DNA from: AP-15 sp963700185
GTDB taxonomy: Bacteria > Pseudomonadota > Alphaproteobacteria > ATCC43930 > CGMCC-115725
Assembly: GCA_963700185.1 (NCBI GenBank)
Contig: CAVOWP010000030.1
Location: 310,001-374,000, forward strand
Direction: 5' to 3'
DNA length: 64,000 bases
The notes under the pieces are model-generated. The model saw only the letters and a list, made by a program, of their open reading frames with translations, was not told where the DNA came from and ran no database searches. The translations under genes and the position numbers were made by a program. Shown piece by piece: positions 7,829-15,819 of the stretch; positions within the stretch are counted from its first letter, which is position 1, and each line of letters begins with the position of its first letter.

Positions 7829-8995
7829 TTAAGCAGCATCACATGTTTCGAGGTGCGCAGCGCCGCCGTTTACATTCTGACCTAGGGGTGGAGCGAGCGA
7901 AAAAGTTGCAGGCGCTAGATCGGCCTCGGTTACTCGGCGCGCCCGCGGATGATTTCGAAAGCATAGTCGATCAGCTCTCGCCCGAGTGTATCGAACTCGG
8001 CGGCATCTCATGTTCTGCCCAGGCGACCGACGAAACCGATCGTATAGTTGAAGAAAAACGATGGCCGAGCGGAATAACGACAAAACGCGATAAAAGGTGA
8101 AGTCAGCGACTGCGCGGGAATTGATACGCAAATAGGCTGCGAGAACTTCGTGCCGACGCCAGAACCCGGGCTGCGCGGTCGGCATTTGCCGCACGCGGTG
8201 AAGGCACGCGGGGTCCTCTGGTTCGACCCAATAGCTCAACATTACCGCGAGATCCCACAGCGGGTCACCTCGCGTCCCCATATCCCAGTCGATCACGGCA
8301 ACCGGTGCGAGCGTCTGCGGAGCGAGGATCATGTTGTCGAGCTTGAAATCGGAATGAATTAGGCTCGGCGCCGCGTCCGCCGGCACCCGGCGGCGCAGCC
8401 AGTCGACCACCTCGGATAACGCGAGAGGATTGATCAGATCTGCGACGGCAGCACTGCGAGTTGCCCAGCCGTCGACGGTTCGGTCGAGGAAACCCGTTGG
8501 ACGCCCAAGCGCCTCCAAGCCAACTCGCGCAGGGTCGACGGCATGCAGGGCGGCAAGGCTTTCGACCAATTGCCGGCTCAGCAACATGCCGGCCTCGGGC
8601 CGGTCGGCCAAGTCCGGCGGCAGAGTGTCGCGGATTACCATTCCAGGGCGGTATTCGATGATCTGAAACGGCGCGCCGAGCACGCTTGTCTCGTCGCAAA
8701 AGAGCATCGCCCGCGGGGCCAGCGGATACTCGCGCCACAGCGAGAAGAGAATGCGGTATTCGCGCGCCATATCGTTGCCGCCGTGCGGCAACGGCCCGGG
8801 CGGCGGCCGGCGCAACACCGCCGGCGCGCCGTCTATCTCGATAAGATAGTTGAGATTCCCATAGCCGCCGGCGAACTGCCGCGGGGTGCCTGGTCCGAGT
8901 TCGATGCCGCGGCGTATTAAATAGTGCGCCAGAGAAGCCCAATCCTGAAGGATAATGTGCTGTATCTCAGTGAATTCCCGCGGGTGCACAGGCAT
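7829..8995 (-). CDS. Phosphotransferase (APH / aminoglycoside phosphotransferase-like) family protein
   Basis: A kinase-like fold. LIHSDFKLDNMIL carries the catalytic Asp and Asn, and VIDWDMGTRGDPLWDLA carries the metal-binding Asp. The N-terminal FAGGYGNLNYLIE is the nucleotide-loop region. This subgroup usually accompanies acyl-CoA dehydrogenases or lipid catabolism rather than drug resistance, so the substrate is unknown. After LYDRFRRSPGQN the frame leaves family-like sequence. Removing the base at 8008 gives DAAEFDTLGRELIDYAFEII and a stop at 7930-7932, the more likely end. ATG at 8995 is used. Confidence 0.85.
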   Translation of the reverse strand: MPVHPREFTEIQHIILQDWASLAHYLIRRGIELGPGTPRQFAGGYGNLNYLIEIDGAPAVLRRPPPGPLPHGGNDMAREYRILFSLWREYPLAPRAMLFCDETSVLGAPFQIIEYRPGMVIRDTLPPDLADRPEAGMLLSRQLVESLAALHAVDPARVGLEALGRPTGFLDRTVDGWATRSAAVADLINPLALSEVVDWLRRRVPADAAPSLIHSDFKLDNMILAPQTLAPVAVIDWDMGTRGDPLWDLAVMLSYWVEPEDPACLHRVRQMPTAQPGFWRRHEVLAAYLRINSRAVADFTFYRVLSLFRSAIVFLQLYDRFRRSPGQNMRCRRVRYTRARADRLCFRNHPRARRVTEADLAPATFSLAPPLGQNVNGGAAHLETCDAA

Positions 8996-9085
8996 TCTAT
9001 TAACGCCGCGATCGACATCATGAGCCGGCCCGCCGGTCCCGACATGCGCATGGGTCCGGCGCCGGCGACACGATCACGATACTAT

Positions 9086-9145
9086 ATCTGAAGCAGGTAG
9101 ACGCGATCTGAAGCAGGTAGACGCGATCTGAAGCAGGTAGACGCG
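9086..9145 (+). repeat. Three perfect 20-bp tandem repeats before a start codon
   Basis: The unit atctgaagcaggtagacgcg occurs three times without a mismatch (9086-9105, 9106-9125, 9126-9145) and ends one base before the ATG at 9147. Each unit contains AGCAGG, the only ribosome-binding-like element near this start. Copy-number change would alter the leader but not the reading frame. Confidence 0.95.
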
Positions 9146-9146
9146 T

Positions 9147-10901
9147 ATGGGACATCAGCTCGTGGGTTCAGTTTCGCGGCGAAGACTAGCGGTCGCCGCG
9201 ACGATGGTGGCTTGCTTCCTCTCGGCATCCGCTCGATCGGCCGAGCCGGCTGTCGATCGTTTCAAGACCGAGATCGACGCGTTTGTCGGGCGACTCGGAC
9301 CGAGCTCGAACGGGGCGCTCAAATGGGTCGGTTCGGATCCTTACGAGGTCCAGCGCGACGGCGAAGGGTTGCTGGCGATCATCGAGAATGCTCGGCTGTC
9401 GCTAGACACGCCACAACCCGGCGAGCTCGTTCTCGACCGCTTCGAAATTAGACAGATCGCCCGCAAAGACGAGGGCAGGCTGAACGAGCTCGCCCTCACC
9501 TTGCCAAAAAACGTCATCCTCCGGGAAAACGACGGCACCGAAACCAGAATCAACCTGACGGCTGGGAGAGCAGATACGGTGGTAGAGGCCGAGTTGGGGC
9601 GCGGCCGGGAAACTCTTGTCCAGATCGCGAGCGCGCGTATCGATCATCCCAAAACCGGGACATGGGTCACCCTCGGACCGCTCTCGATGTCCTCGAAGCT
9701 CGTGGCCGAGCCGAGTGGCGGGTGGAGCGGACCGGTCGAATTCGAGGTCAAAGGGATAGAATACTTTCTACCGCAGGGTCCGGTTGGCGGCGCGATCGAT
9801 CGGATCGCCTTTACTGGTAGAAGCGCCGGCCCAAGGCTGAACGAACTCGACAAGCTGCGCCGCGCGATCGACCAAATGCAAGCTAACGACAGCAAGTCAC
9901 CGCAGGCCCGGGGCGCCGCGTTCCTGATGACCCTCTCGACGATTTCGGAACCTTTCAGCACAATACGGGGTGAACTCGCTTTGGAAGGTCTGACGGTCAG
10001 GAGCGTGACCGGTGAGACGCTCATAGGCGTGGCGAAGGCAGGCAGCACCGCGGAGGTCACCGGGCTCGATACGGAACAGGCGGCGCTGCGGTTCAGCATC
10101 AGTCACGAGGGGCTCGATCTCGCGCCATCGCTCCTCGAGAGCGGGAAGGTGCCTCGCCGGATGGTGCTCGATCTCGGGGTCACCGACCTCAGCACGCGAG
10201 CGCTGACGAACCTGCTCCACGCCCTCATCACCGCGACCGACCAGCGGGTATCGGGGGAGAGCGAGACTGAAGCAAATCAGCAGGAGGCTCTTCAGCAGGC
10301 GCTCGGAGCCGCGGCTATGCTGAACCCAACCTTCCATGTTTATGACATCGCGATCGAGACCGAGGAGGTCGGGGTGGATCTGACGGCTGAAGCCAAAGGT
10401 TCGCCGCTCGCACCGAGGGGTTACACGGCCTCGGGAGATCTGGCGGTCCGGGGGTTTGACGCGATCCCAAAACTGAGCGCTGGGATACCCTTCTCCGAAT
10501 ACCTCCCGGTGCTCCGGGAAATTGGGATCGAGGGGACGGCACCGGACGGAAGGCCTCGGCTGCGATTTCATCTCACCTCGGCGCCGACGAATTGGATCGC
10601 GATCAACGGCAACGATGTCAGCGCCTGGTTCGACAGGACCGAGACGGCGCCAGGTCAGCCGCGCCTGTTGAAGCCGTACGATCCGCCCATGCGGGGAAAC
10701 GATGTCAAGAGCGCGCAACGCGCCCTCGCGGCCGCAAAGACTTCGGTCGACCAGGACGGTGAGTACAATTCGGCCACAGCCGGGGCGGTTGCTCGTTTTC
10801 AAAAGCAGAACGGTCTCAACGTGAGCGGCGTCGTCGATGCTGCGACCCGACAGCGGCTCGGCGCGTTGGGAGACCCGCAGCGGCAAGGTGGCCGAAACTG
10901 A
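9147..10901 (+). CDS. Secreted protein with C-terminal peptidoglycan-binding domain
   Basis: 584 residues. A Sec-type signal peptide is likely (RRRLAVAATMVACFLSASARSA, residues about 11-32). The central 470 residues are not recognised. The last 65 residues form a PG_binding_1-type domain (LKPYDPPMRGNDVKSAQRAL, then AVARFQKQNGLNVSGVVDAATRQRLG), a repeat that binds peptidoglycan. The protein is therefore probably periplasmic and anchored to the cell wall; its enzymatic role, if any, is not visible. The ATG at 9147 directly follows three 20-bp tandem repeats. It is followed at 45 bases by the CoA-transferase genes, with no obvious functional link. Confidence 0.75.
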   Translation: MGHQLVGSVSRRRLAVAATMVACFLSASARSAEPAVDRFKTEIDAFVGRLGPSSNGALKWVGSDPYEVQRDGEGLLAIIENARLSLDTPQPGELVLDRFEIRQIARKDEGRLNELALTLPKNVILRENDGTETRINLTAGRADTVVEAELGRGRETLVQIASARIDHPKTGTWVTLGPLSMSSKLVAEPSGGWSGPVEFEVKGIEYFLPQGPVGGAIDRIAFTGRSAGPRLNELDKLRRAIDQMQANDSKSPQARGAAFLMTLSTISEPFSTIRGELALEGLTVRSVTGETLIGVAKAGSTAEVTGLDTEQAALRFSISHEGLDLAPSLLESGKVPRRMVLDLGVTDLSTRALTNLLHALITATDQRVSGESETEANQQEALQQALGAAAMLNPTFHVYDIAIETEEVGVDLTAEAKGSPLAPRGYTASGDLAVRGFDAIPKLSAGIPFSEYLPVLREIGIEGTAPDGRPRLRFHLTSAPTNWIAINGNDVSAWFDRTETAPGQPRLLKPYDPPMRGNDVKSAQRALAAAKTSVDQDGEYNSATAGAVARFQKQNGLNVSGVVDAATRQRLGALGDPQRQGGRN

Positions 10902-10945
10902 TGACAGCCGTATGATCGGCCGTCCGCGCAGCGCAGGAGTACACG

Positions 10946-11650
10946 ATGGACAAAGTTTACCCCGACGCCCATGCCGCGCTTGCTGGCCTGCTGCGAGACG
11001 GCATGACCGTGATGTCGGGCGGGTTCGGCCTTTGCGGAATTCCGGAGACTCTGATCGCCGCGATCCGGACTTCCGGGGTGACGGGCCTGACCGTCATCTC
11101 GAACAACGCCGGCATCGACGGAGCCGGGCTCGGCCTGCTCCTCGAGACCCGGCAGATCCGCAAGATGGTCTCGTCTTATGTCGGCGAAAACAAGCTCTTT
11201 GCCGACCTTTATCTCAGCGGCGAGCTCGACCTCGAATTCAATCCCCAAGGTACTCTCGCCGAGCGGATACGGGCCGGGGGCGCCGGCATTCCAGCATTTT
11301 TCACCAAGACGGGGGTCGGGACCCTCGTGGCGGAGGGCAAGGAAATACGAGACTTCGATGGGGAAAGCTACGTCATGGAGCGTGGCCTCTTCGCCGATCT
11401 CGCAATCATCCACGCCTGGAAAGCCGATCGCGAAGGCAACCTCGTCTACCGGAAGACCGCGCGCAACTTCAACCCGGTGATGGCGACGGCCGCGAAGGTC
11501 ACCGTTGCCGAGGTCGAGCATCTGGTCGAGCCCGGCGTCATCGACCCCGACCACATCCACACGCCCGGCATATTTGTCAAACGCATCGTGCGCTGTCCGC
11601 CATACGAGAAGCGCATCGAGCAACGCACTGTCCGCAAGCGGGGCAATTGA
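10946..11650 (+). CDS. 3-oxoacid CoA-transferase, subunit A
   Basis: 234 residues matching the alpha subunit of succinyl-CoA:3-ketoacid CoA-transferase-type enzymes. It starts MDKVYPDAHAALAGLLRDGM, then GGFGLCGIPETLI (the conserved coenzyme A region) and ISNNAGIDGAGLGLLL. Together with the next gene it would move CoA between succinyl-CoA and an acetoacetate-like acid in the cytoplasm. It is separated from the B subunit by 18 bases containing GAGGAGAGG. The exact acid substrate cannot be told from close family members. Confidence 0.93.
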   Translation: MDKVYPDAHAALAGLLRDGMTVMSGGFGLCGIPETLIAAIRTSGVTGLTVISNNAGIDGAGLGLLLETRQIRKMVSSYVGENKLFADLYLSGELDLEFNPQGTLAERIRAGGAGIPAFFTKTGVGTLVAEGKEIRDFDGESYVMERGLFADLAIIHAWKADREGNLVYRKTARNFNPVMATAAKVTVAEVEHLVEPGVIDPDHIHTPGIFVKRIVRCPPYEKRIEQRTVRKRGN

Positions 11651-11668
11651 GGCAGAGGAGAGGGCACA

Positions 11669-12310
11669 ATGGCTTGGTCACGCGACGACATGGCGCGCCG
11701 CGCCGCTGCGGAGCTGGAGGACGGCTTCTACGTCAATCTCGGCATCGGGATCCCAACCCTGGTCTCGAATTTCATTCCGCCGGGGATCACGGTTCAGCTG
11801 CAAAGCGAGAACGGAATGCTGGGAACGGGCCCGTTCCCGTTCGAGGGAGAAGAGGACCCGGACTTGATCAATGCCGGCAAGCAGACAATCACCGAGTTGC
11901 CGTCGACAAGCTATTTCGACAGCGCGCAATCCTTCGGCATGATCCGGGGCGGGCATATCGACCTGTCGGTCCTCGGGGCCATGCAGGTGGCGGAAAACGG
12001 CGATCTCGCCAACTGGATGATTCCCGGCCGCATGGTCAAAGGCATGGGTGGCGCGATGGACCTCGTCGCGGGGGTGAAGCGGGTCATCGTGCTAATGGAG
12101 CACACCGCGCGGGGCGAGCCCAAACTGCTGCATCGCTGCACGCTCCCGCTGACCGGCAAGGGGGTAGTCGACATGGTGATCACCGACCTCGGCGTGTTCA
12201 GGATCGATGGCACCGGGATTCGGCTGACGGAACTGGCGTCCGGCGTGCCGCTCGACGAAATCCGGCAAAAGACCCGAGCCTCCTTCACGGTACCCTCCGG
12301 GCTCCGCTGA
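11669..12310 (+). CDS. 3-oxoacid CoA-transferase, subunit B
   Basis: 213 residues. The catalytic glutamate that forms the CoA thioester is in LQSENGMLG (near residue 51). GIGIPTLVSNFIPPG and GAMDLVAGVKRVIVLMEH are family blocks. It is the partner of the subunit encoded just upstream. A hairpin followed by a T run ends the pair about 70 bases downstream. Confidence 0.94.
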   Translation: MAWSRDDMARRAAAELEDGFYVNLGIGIPTLVSNFIPPGITVQLQSENGMLGTGPFPFEGEEDPDLINAGKQTITELPSTSYFDSAQSFGMIRGGHIDLSVLGAMQVAENGDLANWMIPGRMVKGMGGAMDLVAGVKRVIVLMEHTARGEPKLLHRCTLPLTGKGVVDMVITDLGVFRIDGTGIRLTELASGVPLDEIRQKTRASFTVPSGLR

Positions 12311-12376
12311 TCGCCCGCGCCGGAAGGCGCCTCCGGCGCCCCGGTTTCCGATCGCCGCCCCCGGATTGCGACCGGC

Positions 12377-12413
12377 AACGCCGCTCGCATCGACTGCGGC
12401 CGGCGTTTTTGTT
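12377..12413 (+). terminator. Probable intrinsic terminator after the CoA-transferase genes
   Basis: AACGCCG (12377-12383) pairs with CGGCGTT (12401-12407) around a 17-base loop and runs into TTTTTGTT. Stem, loop and T run fit a factor-independent terminator. A second, stronger hairpin (GCGCCGGA...TCCGGCGC, near 12319-12342) lies upstream but has no T tract. Confidence 0.6.
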
Positions 12414-12466
12414 AAACTAACATCACGCAGCGTGCTGCGACTAACGCTAGTGTTTCGAGCCCGCCC

Positions 12467-13624
12467 GTGCCCGCTTCGTCGCGCGACCTTCGTCTTGACT
12501 TCTTCCGTGGTCTCGCTCTGATATTTATATTCGTCGATCACATCCCAGAAAATATCCTCAGCTACTTCACCATCCAGGCGGTCAATTTCTTTGATGCAGC
12601 CGAGGTCTTCATATTTATTTCGGGTTACACTGCTGCTCTGGTGTATGGGCAGACGCTCGTCTCGCAAGGAACGTTATATGCGGTGGCGCGGATTCTCGGC
12701 CGTGCCTGGCAACTCTATGTCGCTCACATTTTTTTGTTTGTCATGTTCATCGCCGAGGTGTCTTATACGGTCACAACCTTCAATAACCCAATGTATAACG
12801 ATGAAATGCGGGTTGGAGATTTCCTCGGCGAGCCGCACATTGCAATCGTGAAGGCGCTCCTTCTTGAGTTTCAACCGACCTTTCTCGATATTCTGCCGCT
12901 CTACATTGTGCTGCTGGTGATCTTCCCGGTCGTTTTGCTTGGCTTGCGCTCGCGGCCGCTGATCGTCTTATTGCCGTCGTTGCTACTTTATCTCATCGTC
13001 CAGACCACCAACCTATCAGTTCCGGCTTATCCTGAGGGTCACGTCTGGTATTTCAACCCCCTCGCTTGGCAGTTTGTGTTCATCGCCGGAGCTGCGCTTG
13101 GTTTTCCTGGGCGGCACGATCGGGGGTGGTCGAGCTGGGCTCGGCCGGCATTGCCGATAGCAGCGGTTGTTGTTGCAGCGGGATTTGTCGTCAAGCTCAG
13201 CTGGACGATCCACGGTATTTGGGACCCGTTCCCCGGCTTCCTTCTCAAGGAATTGTGGCCGGTGAACAAGAACAACTTATCCCCCATCCGGGTCATCCCG
13301 TTCTTCGCAGCAGTCGCGGTCGTTGCCATCGTCGTCCCGGCAAATACGCCCTTTTTGCGTTCCCTAGCAGCAAAACCGCTTGTGCTGTGCGGCCAACAAT
13401 CGCTGGAGGTCTTCTGCCTTGGAATCCTGCTGTCGGCGCTTGGGCATTTCGTTCTCTCGGAATACGATTCAGCAATCAGCATCCAGATCCTCGTTAATCT
13501 TGCGGGCATTCTCGTGATGTGCCTAACTGCGAGAATGTTGGATTGGTATAAAACTATGGGTCGAACGCAGGCACCGCGGTTCGCGGCCGCCCAATCCGGT
13601 CGTGGCAATCGTCTCGGCAAATGA
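12467..13624 (+). CDS. OpgC family acyltransferase-like membrane protein
   Basis: 385 residues with about ten hydrophobic helices. The OpgC family start is clear: RDLRLDFFRGLALIFIFVDH followed by DAAEVFIFISGYTAALVYG. The best studied OpgC members add succinyl groups to periplasmic glucans, with an inner-membrane active site whose conserved Asp-His pair (here VDHIP) is shared with acyltransferase-3 proteins. The start is GTG at 12467. Its stop overlaps the next start by four bases (ATGA), so it is translationally coupled to two SGNH hydrolase genes, suggesting joint modification of an envelope glycan (inference). Confidence 0.85.
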   Translation: MPASSRDLRLDFFRGLALIFIFVDHIPENILSYFTIQAVNFFDAAEVFIFISGYTAALVYGQTLVSQGTLYAVARILGRAWQLYVAHIFLFVMFIAEVSYTVTTFNNPMYNDEMRVGDFLGEPHIAIVKALLLEFQPTFLDILPLYIVLLVIFPVVLLGLRSRPLIVLLPSLLLYLIVQTTNLSVPAYPEGHVWYFNPLAWQFVFIAGAALGFPGRHDRGWSSWARPALPIAAVVVAAGFVVKLSWTIHGIWDPFPGFLLKELWPVNKNNLSPIRVIPFFAAVAVVAIVVPANTPFLRSLAAKPLVLCGQQSLEVFCLGILLSALGHFVLSEYDSAISIQILVNLAGILVMCLTARMLDWYKTMGRTQAPRFAAAQSGRGNRLGK

Positions 13625-14388
13625 GGTGGCGTGTTTCGGCGGGCGGGTTGGCGCAGCCGGCACTGCTTGCGGCAGTCCTCGCGCTGAGTGCATTCCCACC
13701 CGTTTCATCGGCCTTCGCCGGCGCGCTCCCCTGCGATGTCCCGGACGAGCTGATGCAGGTCGACGACAAGCTGCCTCATTTGAACGACCGGTTGCGCGCG
13801 GAGCAGCCCGTCAGGATCGTCGCGATCGGCGGAGCGTCGACGACCGGATTGGCGGCGGGCTCATCGGATCTCGCCTACCCCCATCGTCTGCAGGAGATCC
13901 TAGCCCGCTGGTATCCTTCCTCTTCGATCACAGTCGTCAATCGGGGGGTCCCGCGCCAGACCGCCCAAGAAATGCTGGAACGGTTCTCTACCGATGTCAT
14001 ATCCGAAGACCCGGTTCTGGTGATCTGGGAAACCGGAACCACTGATGCCGTGCGTGGGGTTGGGGTCGACGATTTTGCGGCGACACTCCAAACCGGCATA
14101 GACGAGCTCAAGGCGCACGGGATCGACATAATGCTCGTCGACATGCAATTCTCTCACAGCACCACGACGGTCATTGATTTCGAGCGATATTTGAACGCGC
14201 TTCATCGGGTCGGTGACGTCAATGACGTGAATGTCTTTCCGCGCTTCGAAATGATGCGCTATTGGAGCGAGCAGAACGTGTTCAACTTCGACGGGGTTGC
14301 CAAAGACGAACGGGCCGGCCTTGCCGCCAAAGTTTACGAATGCATCGCCGGCAAGCTCGCGGAAGCTATTCGAGTAGCCCTCCGATGA
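13621..14388 (+). CDS. SGNH/GDSL hydrolase-like protein, probably catalytically inactive
   Basis: 255 residues with a signal peptide (residues about 1-35, ending ...FAGA) and an SGNH fold recognisable from four blocks. Compared with its neighbour downstream, the expected nucleophile position is Ala (GGAST, A72), the block III Asn is Thr (WETGTTDAV, T141), and the block V Asp-x-x-His is Asp-x-x-Ala (FDGVA, A227). All other fold elements are kept, and the reading frame is intact and coupled on both sides by ATGA overlaps. This looks like a maintained pseudoenzyme, perhaps a binding or regulatory partner, rather than a decaying gene. The role is inferred. Confidence 0.82.
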   Translation: MRWRVSAGGLAQPALLAAVLALSAFPPVSSAFAGALPCDVPDELMQVDDKLPHLNDRLRAEQPVRIVAIGGASTTGLAAGSSDLAYPHRLQEILARWYPSSSITVVNRGVPRQTAQEMLERFSTDVISEDPVLVIWETGTTDAVRGVGVDDFAATLQTGIDELKAHGIDIMLVDMQFSHSTTTVIDFERYLNALHRVGDVNDVNVFPRFEMMRYWSEQNVFNFDGVAKDERAGLAAKVYECIAGKLAEAIRVALR

Positions 14389-15248
14389 GCGCGATCCCCT
14401 CCATCGGACTTCTTGCTGCAGCACTCGCGATGGTGTTGGGTTCCAGCAGTCCGGCGTTTCCCGAAGCGACAGCAACGCCGGTCCCGCCAAATTGCGACGC
14501 CCCGCCGGCGCTTTCGGCAATCGAAGCCGCGCTAGACCGTACCTCATCCCGAATCTTGTCCGGGAAGCCGCTCACGATTGTTGCAATGGGCTCCTCTTCG
14601 ACCCTCGGGGTTGGGGCGAGCACCCCGGCTTCGAGCTATCCGAGCCGCCTCGAGCAGGAATTGAGGCAGCGGTTTCCCGGCGTCGAGATCCGGGTCGTCA
14701 ACCATGGCGTAGGCGGTCAGGACGTTTCGGAAGAATTGACCCGTCTCGGCCGGGACGTCCTTGCCGAGCACCCGGATCTGGTGATCTGGCAAGTCGGCAC
14801 CAACGCGGTGCTTCGGCGCGACGATCTTACGGCGGATGAACAGCTCGTAAGCCGCGGCGTAACTTTAATGAAGGAGAGCGGGATCGATATAGTCCTGATG
14901 GATCTTCAATACGCTCCGCGGGTGCTCGCGCGCCCGGCTTCCGCCGAAATGGAGCGGCTGATCACGGAGGTTGCGACACGCACTCGGGTCGGTTTGTTCC
15001 GCCGATTTGAGATCATGAAGGAATGGGATCACACGCAGCAGCTTGCGCCGGCCTCCAGCGTCGGACCCGACGGGCTGCATATGACCGACGCAGGCTATGC
15101 CTGCTTGGCGAACCAGCTCGCCGAGGCCCTCGCGTCGAATTGGCGATCGCGCGACAAACTGGCGAAATCGCTTCAACGCAGTCCGGACACGATCGCCGGC
15201 GTCAGGCGCCCGGGCGTGCAGCCCGCCGCGTCCGCGGGGCCGCACTAA
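14385..15248 (+). CDS. SGNH/GDSL hydrolase, periplasmic
   Basis: 287 residues from ATG 14385 (four-base overlap with the preceding stop). A hydrophobic signal segment is at 5-24. SGNH blocks are intact: GSSSTLGVGAS (nucleophile S71), VNHGVGGQD (block II Gly), WQVGTNAVLR (block III Asn140) and DGLHMTDAGYACLA (D229, H232). It is expected to hydrolyse an ester, for example an acyl group on an envelope sugar. Third gene of the OpgC operon and a clear paralogue of the second. The last 35 residues are basic and low-complexity. Confidence 0.88.
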   Translation: MSAIPSIGLLAAALAMVLGSSSPAFPEATATPVPPNCDAPPALSAIEAALDRTSSRILSGKPLTIVAMGSSSTLGVGASTPASSYPSRLEQELRQRFPGVEIRVVNHGVGGQDVSEELTRLGRDVLAEHPDLVIWQVGTNAVLRRDDLTADEQLVSRGVTLMKESGIDIVLMDLQYAPRVLARPASAEMERLITEVATRTRVGLFRRFEIMKEWDHTQQLAPASSVGPDGLHMTDAGYACLANQLAEALASNWRSRDKLAKSLQRSPDTIAGVRRPGVQPAASAGPH

Positions 15249-15819
15249 CCGCAACCGACATCGACGGCCTTTTAGGCAGCGAACGTGGTGGTTGCCGAGT
15301 TCGGCTAGCACCTACCGTACTGCGGCAGAACGCCGCGGTGACGCAGCCCGTTCCAATAAGCTGCGCCGGCTCGACTCCGATCAGCGCTGGTATTCCAGGG
15401 ATTAACCTACATTTCTATTGGGTTTTGGCGCAATCTAATATATGCTGCGGGCAGTGTCGGAGTTGGCCACAATATGTTGTTAATTCGCCGAACCTGGGCA
15501 CATTGCCGACGCCAGCCGCCAACGGGGCGACGGGGTATCTCCGAGCATCGTACCGTTCGTACTCTCGCCACAAAGTGTTGGCATAGTGGCCGCAGTCTGA
15601 GTGGACGGCGCGCGATGAAGCTCCGGCGGCGGAACCGGGCGATTGCAACTGGTTGGAACACGGGGAGACCCTACGCTGGGAGAACTCGACGTAACAAAGG
15701 TATTACGCGAATTTACAACGAATTACACGTTCCAGCGAGACATTCCCTTAGTTTGGTCGTTCTCTGGTAGTGTCACGGGAAGCTTTGGGTTGAGCGCGGG
15801 GCATCGGTTGAGGTGAGAC
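15249..15819 (+). other. Intergenic region before prkA
   Basis: 571 bases without a supported gene. A small hairpin GCGGC-AGAAC-GCCGC is at 15322-15336. Short open frames (for example 15474-15770) are arginine-rich and lack a ribosome site or family resemblance. The promoter of the prkA operon must lie here, but no confident -35/-10 pair was found. Confidence 0.5.

Noticed and set aside
15474..15770. 98-codon open frame before prkA
   Set aside because: Arginine-rich, no ribosome-binding site, overlapped by other random frames, and no resemblance to any family.
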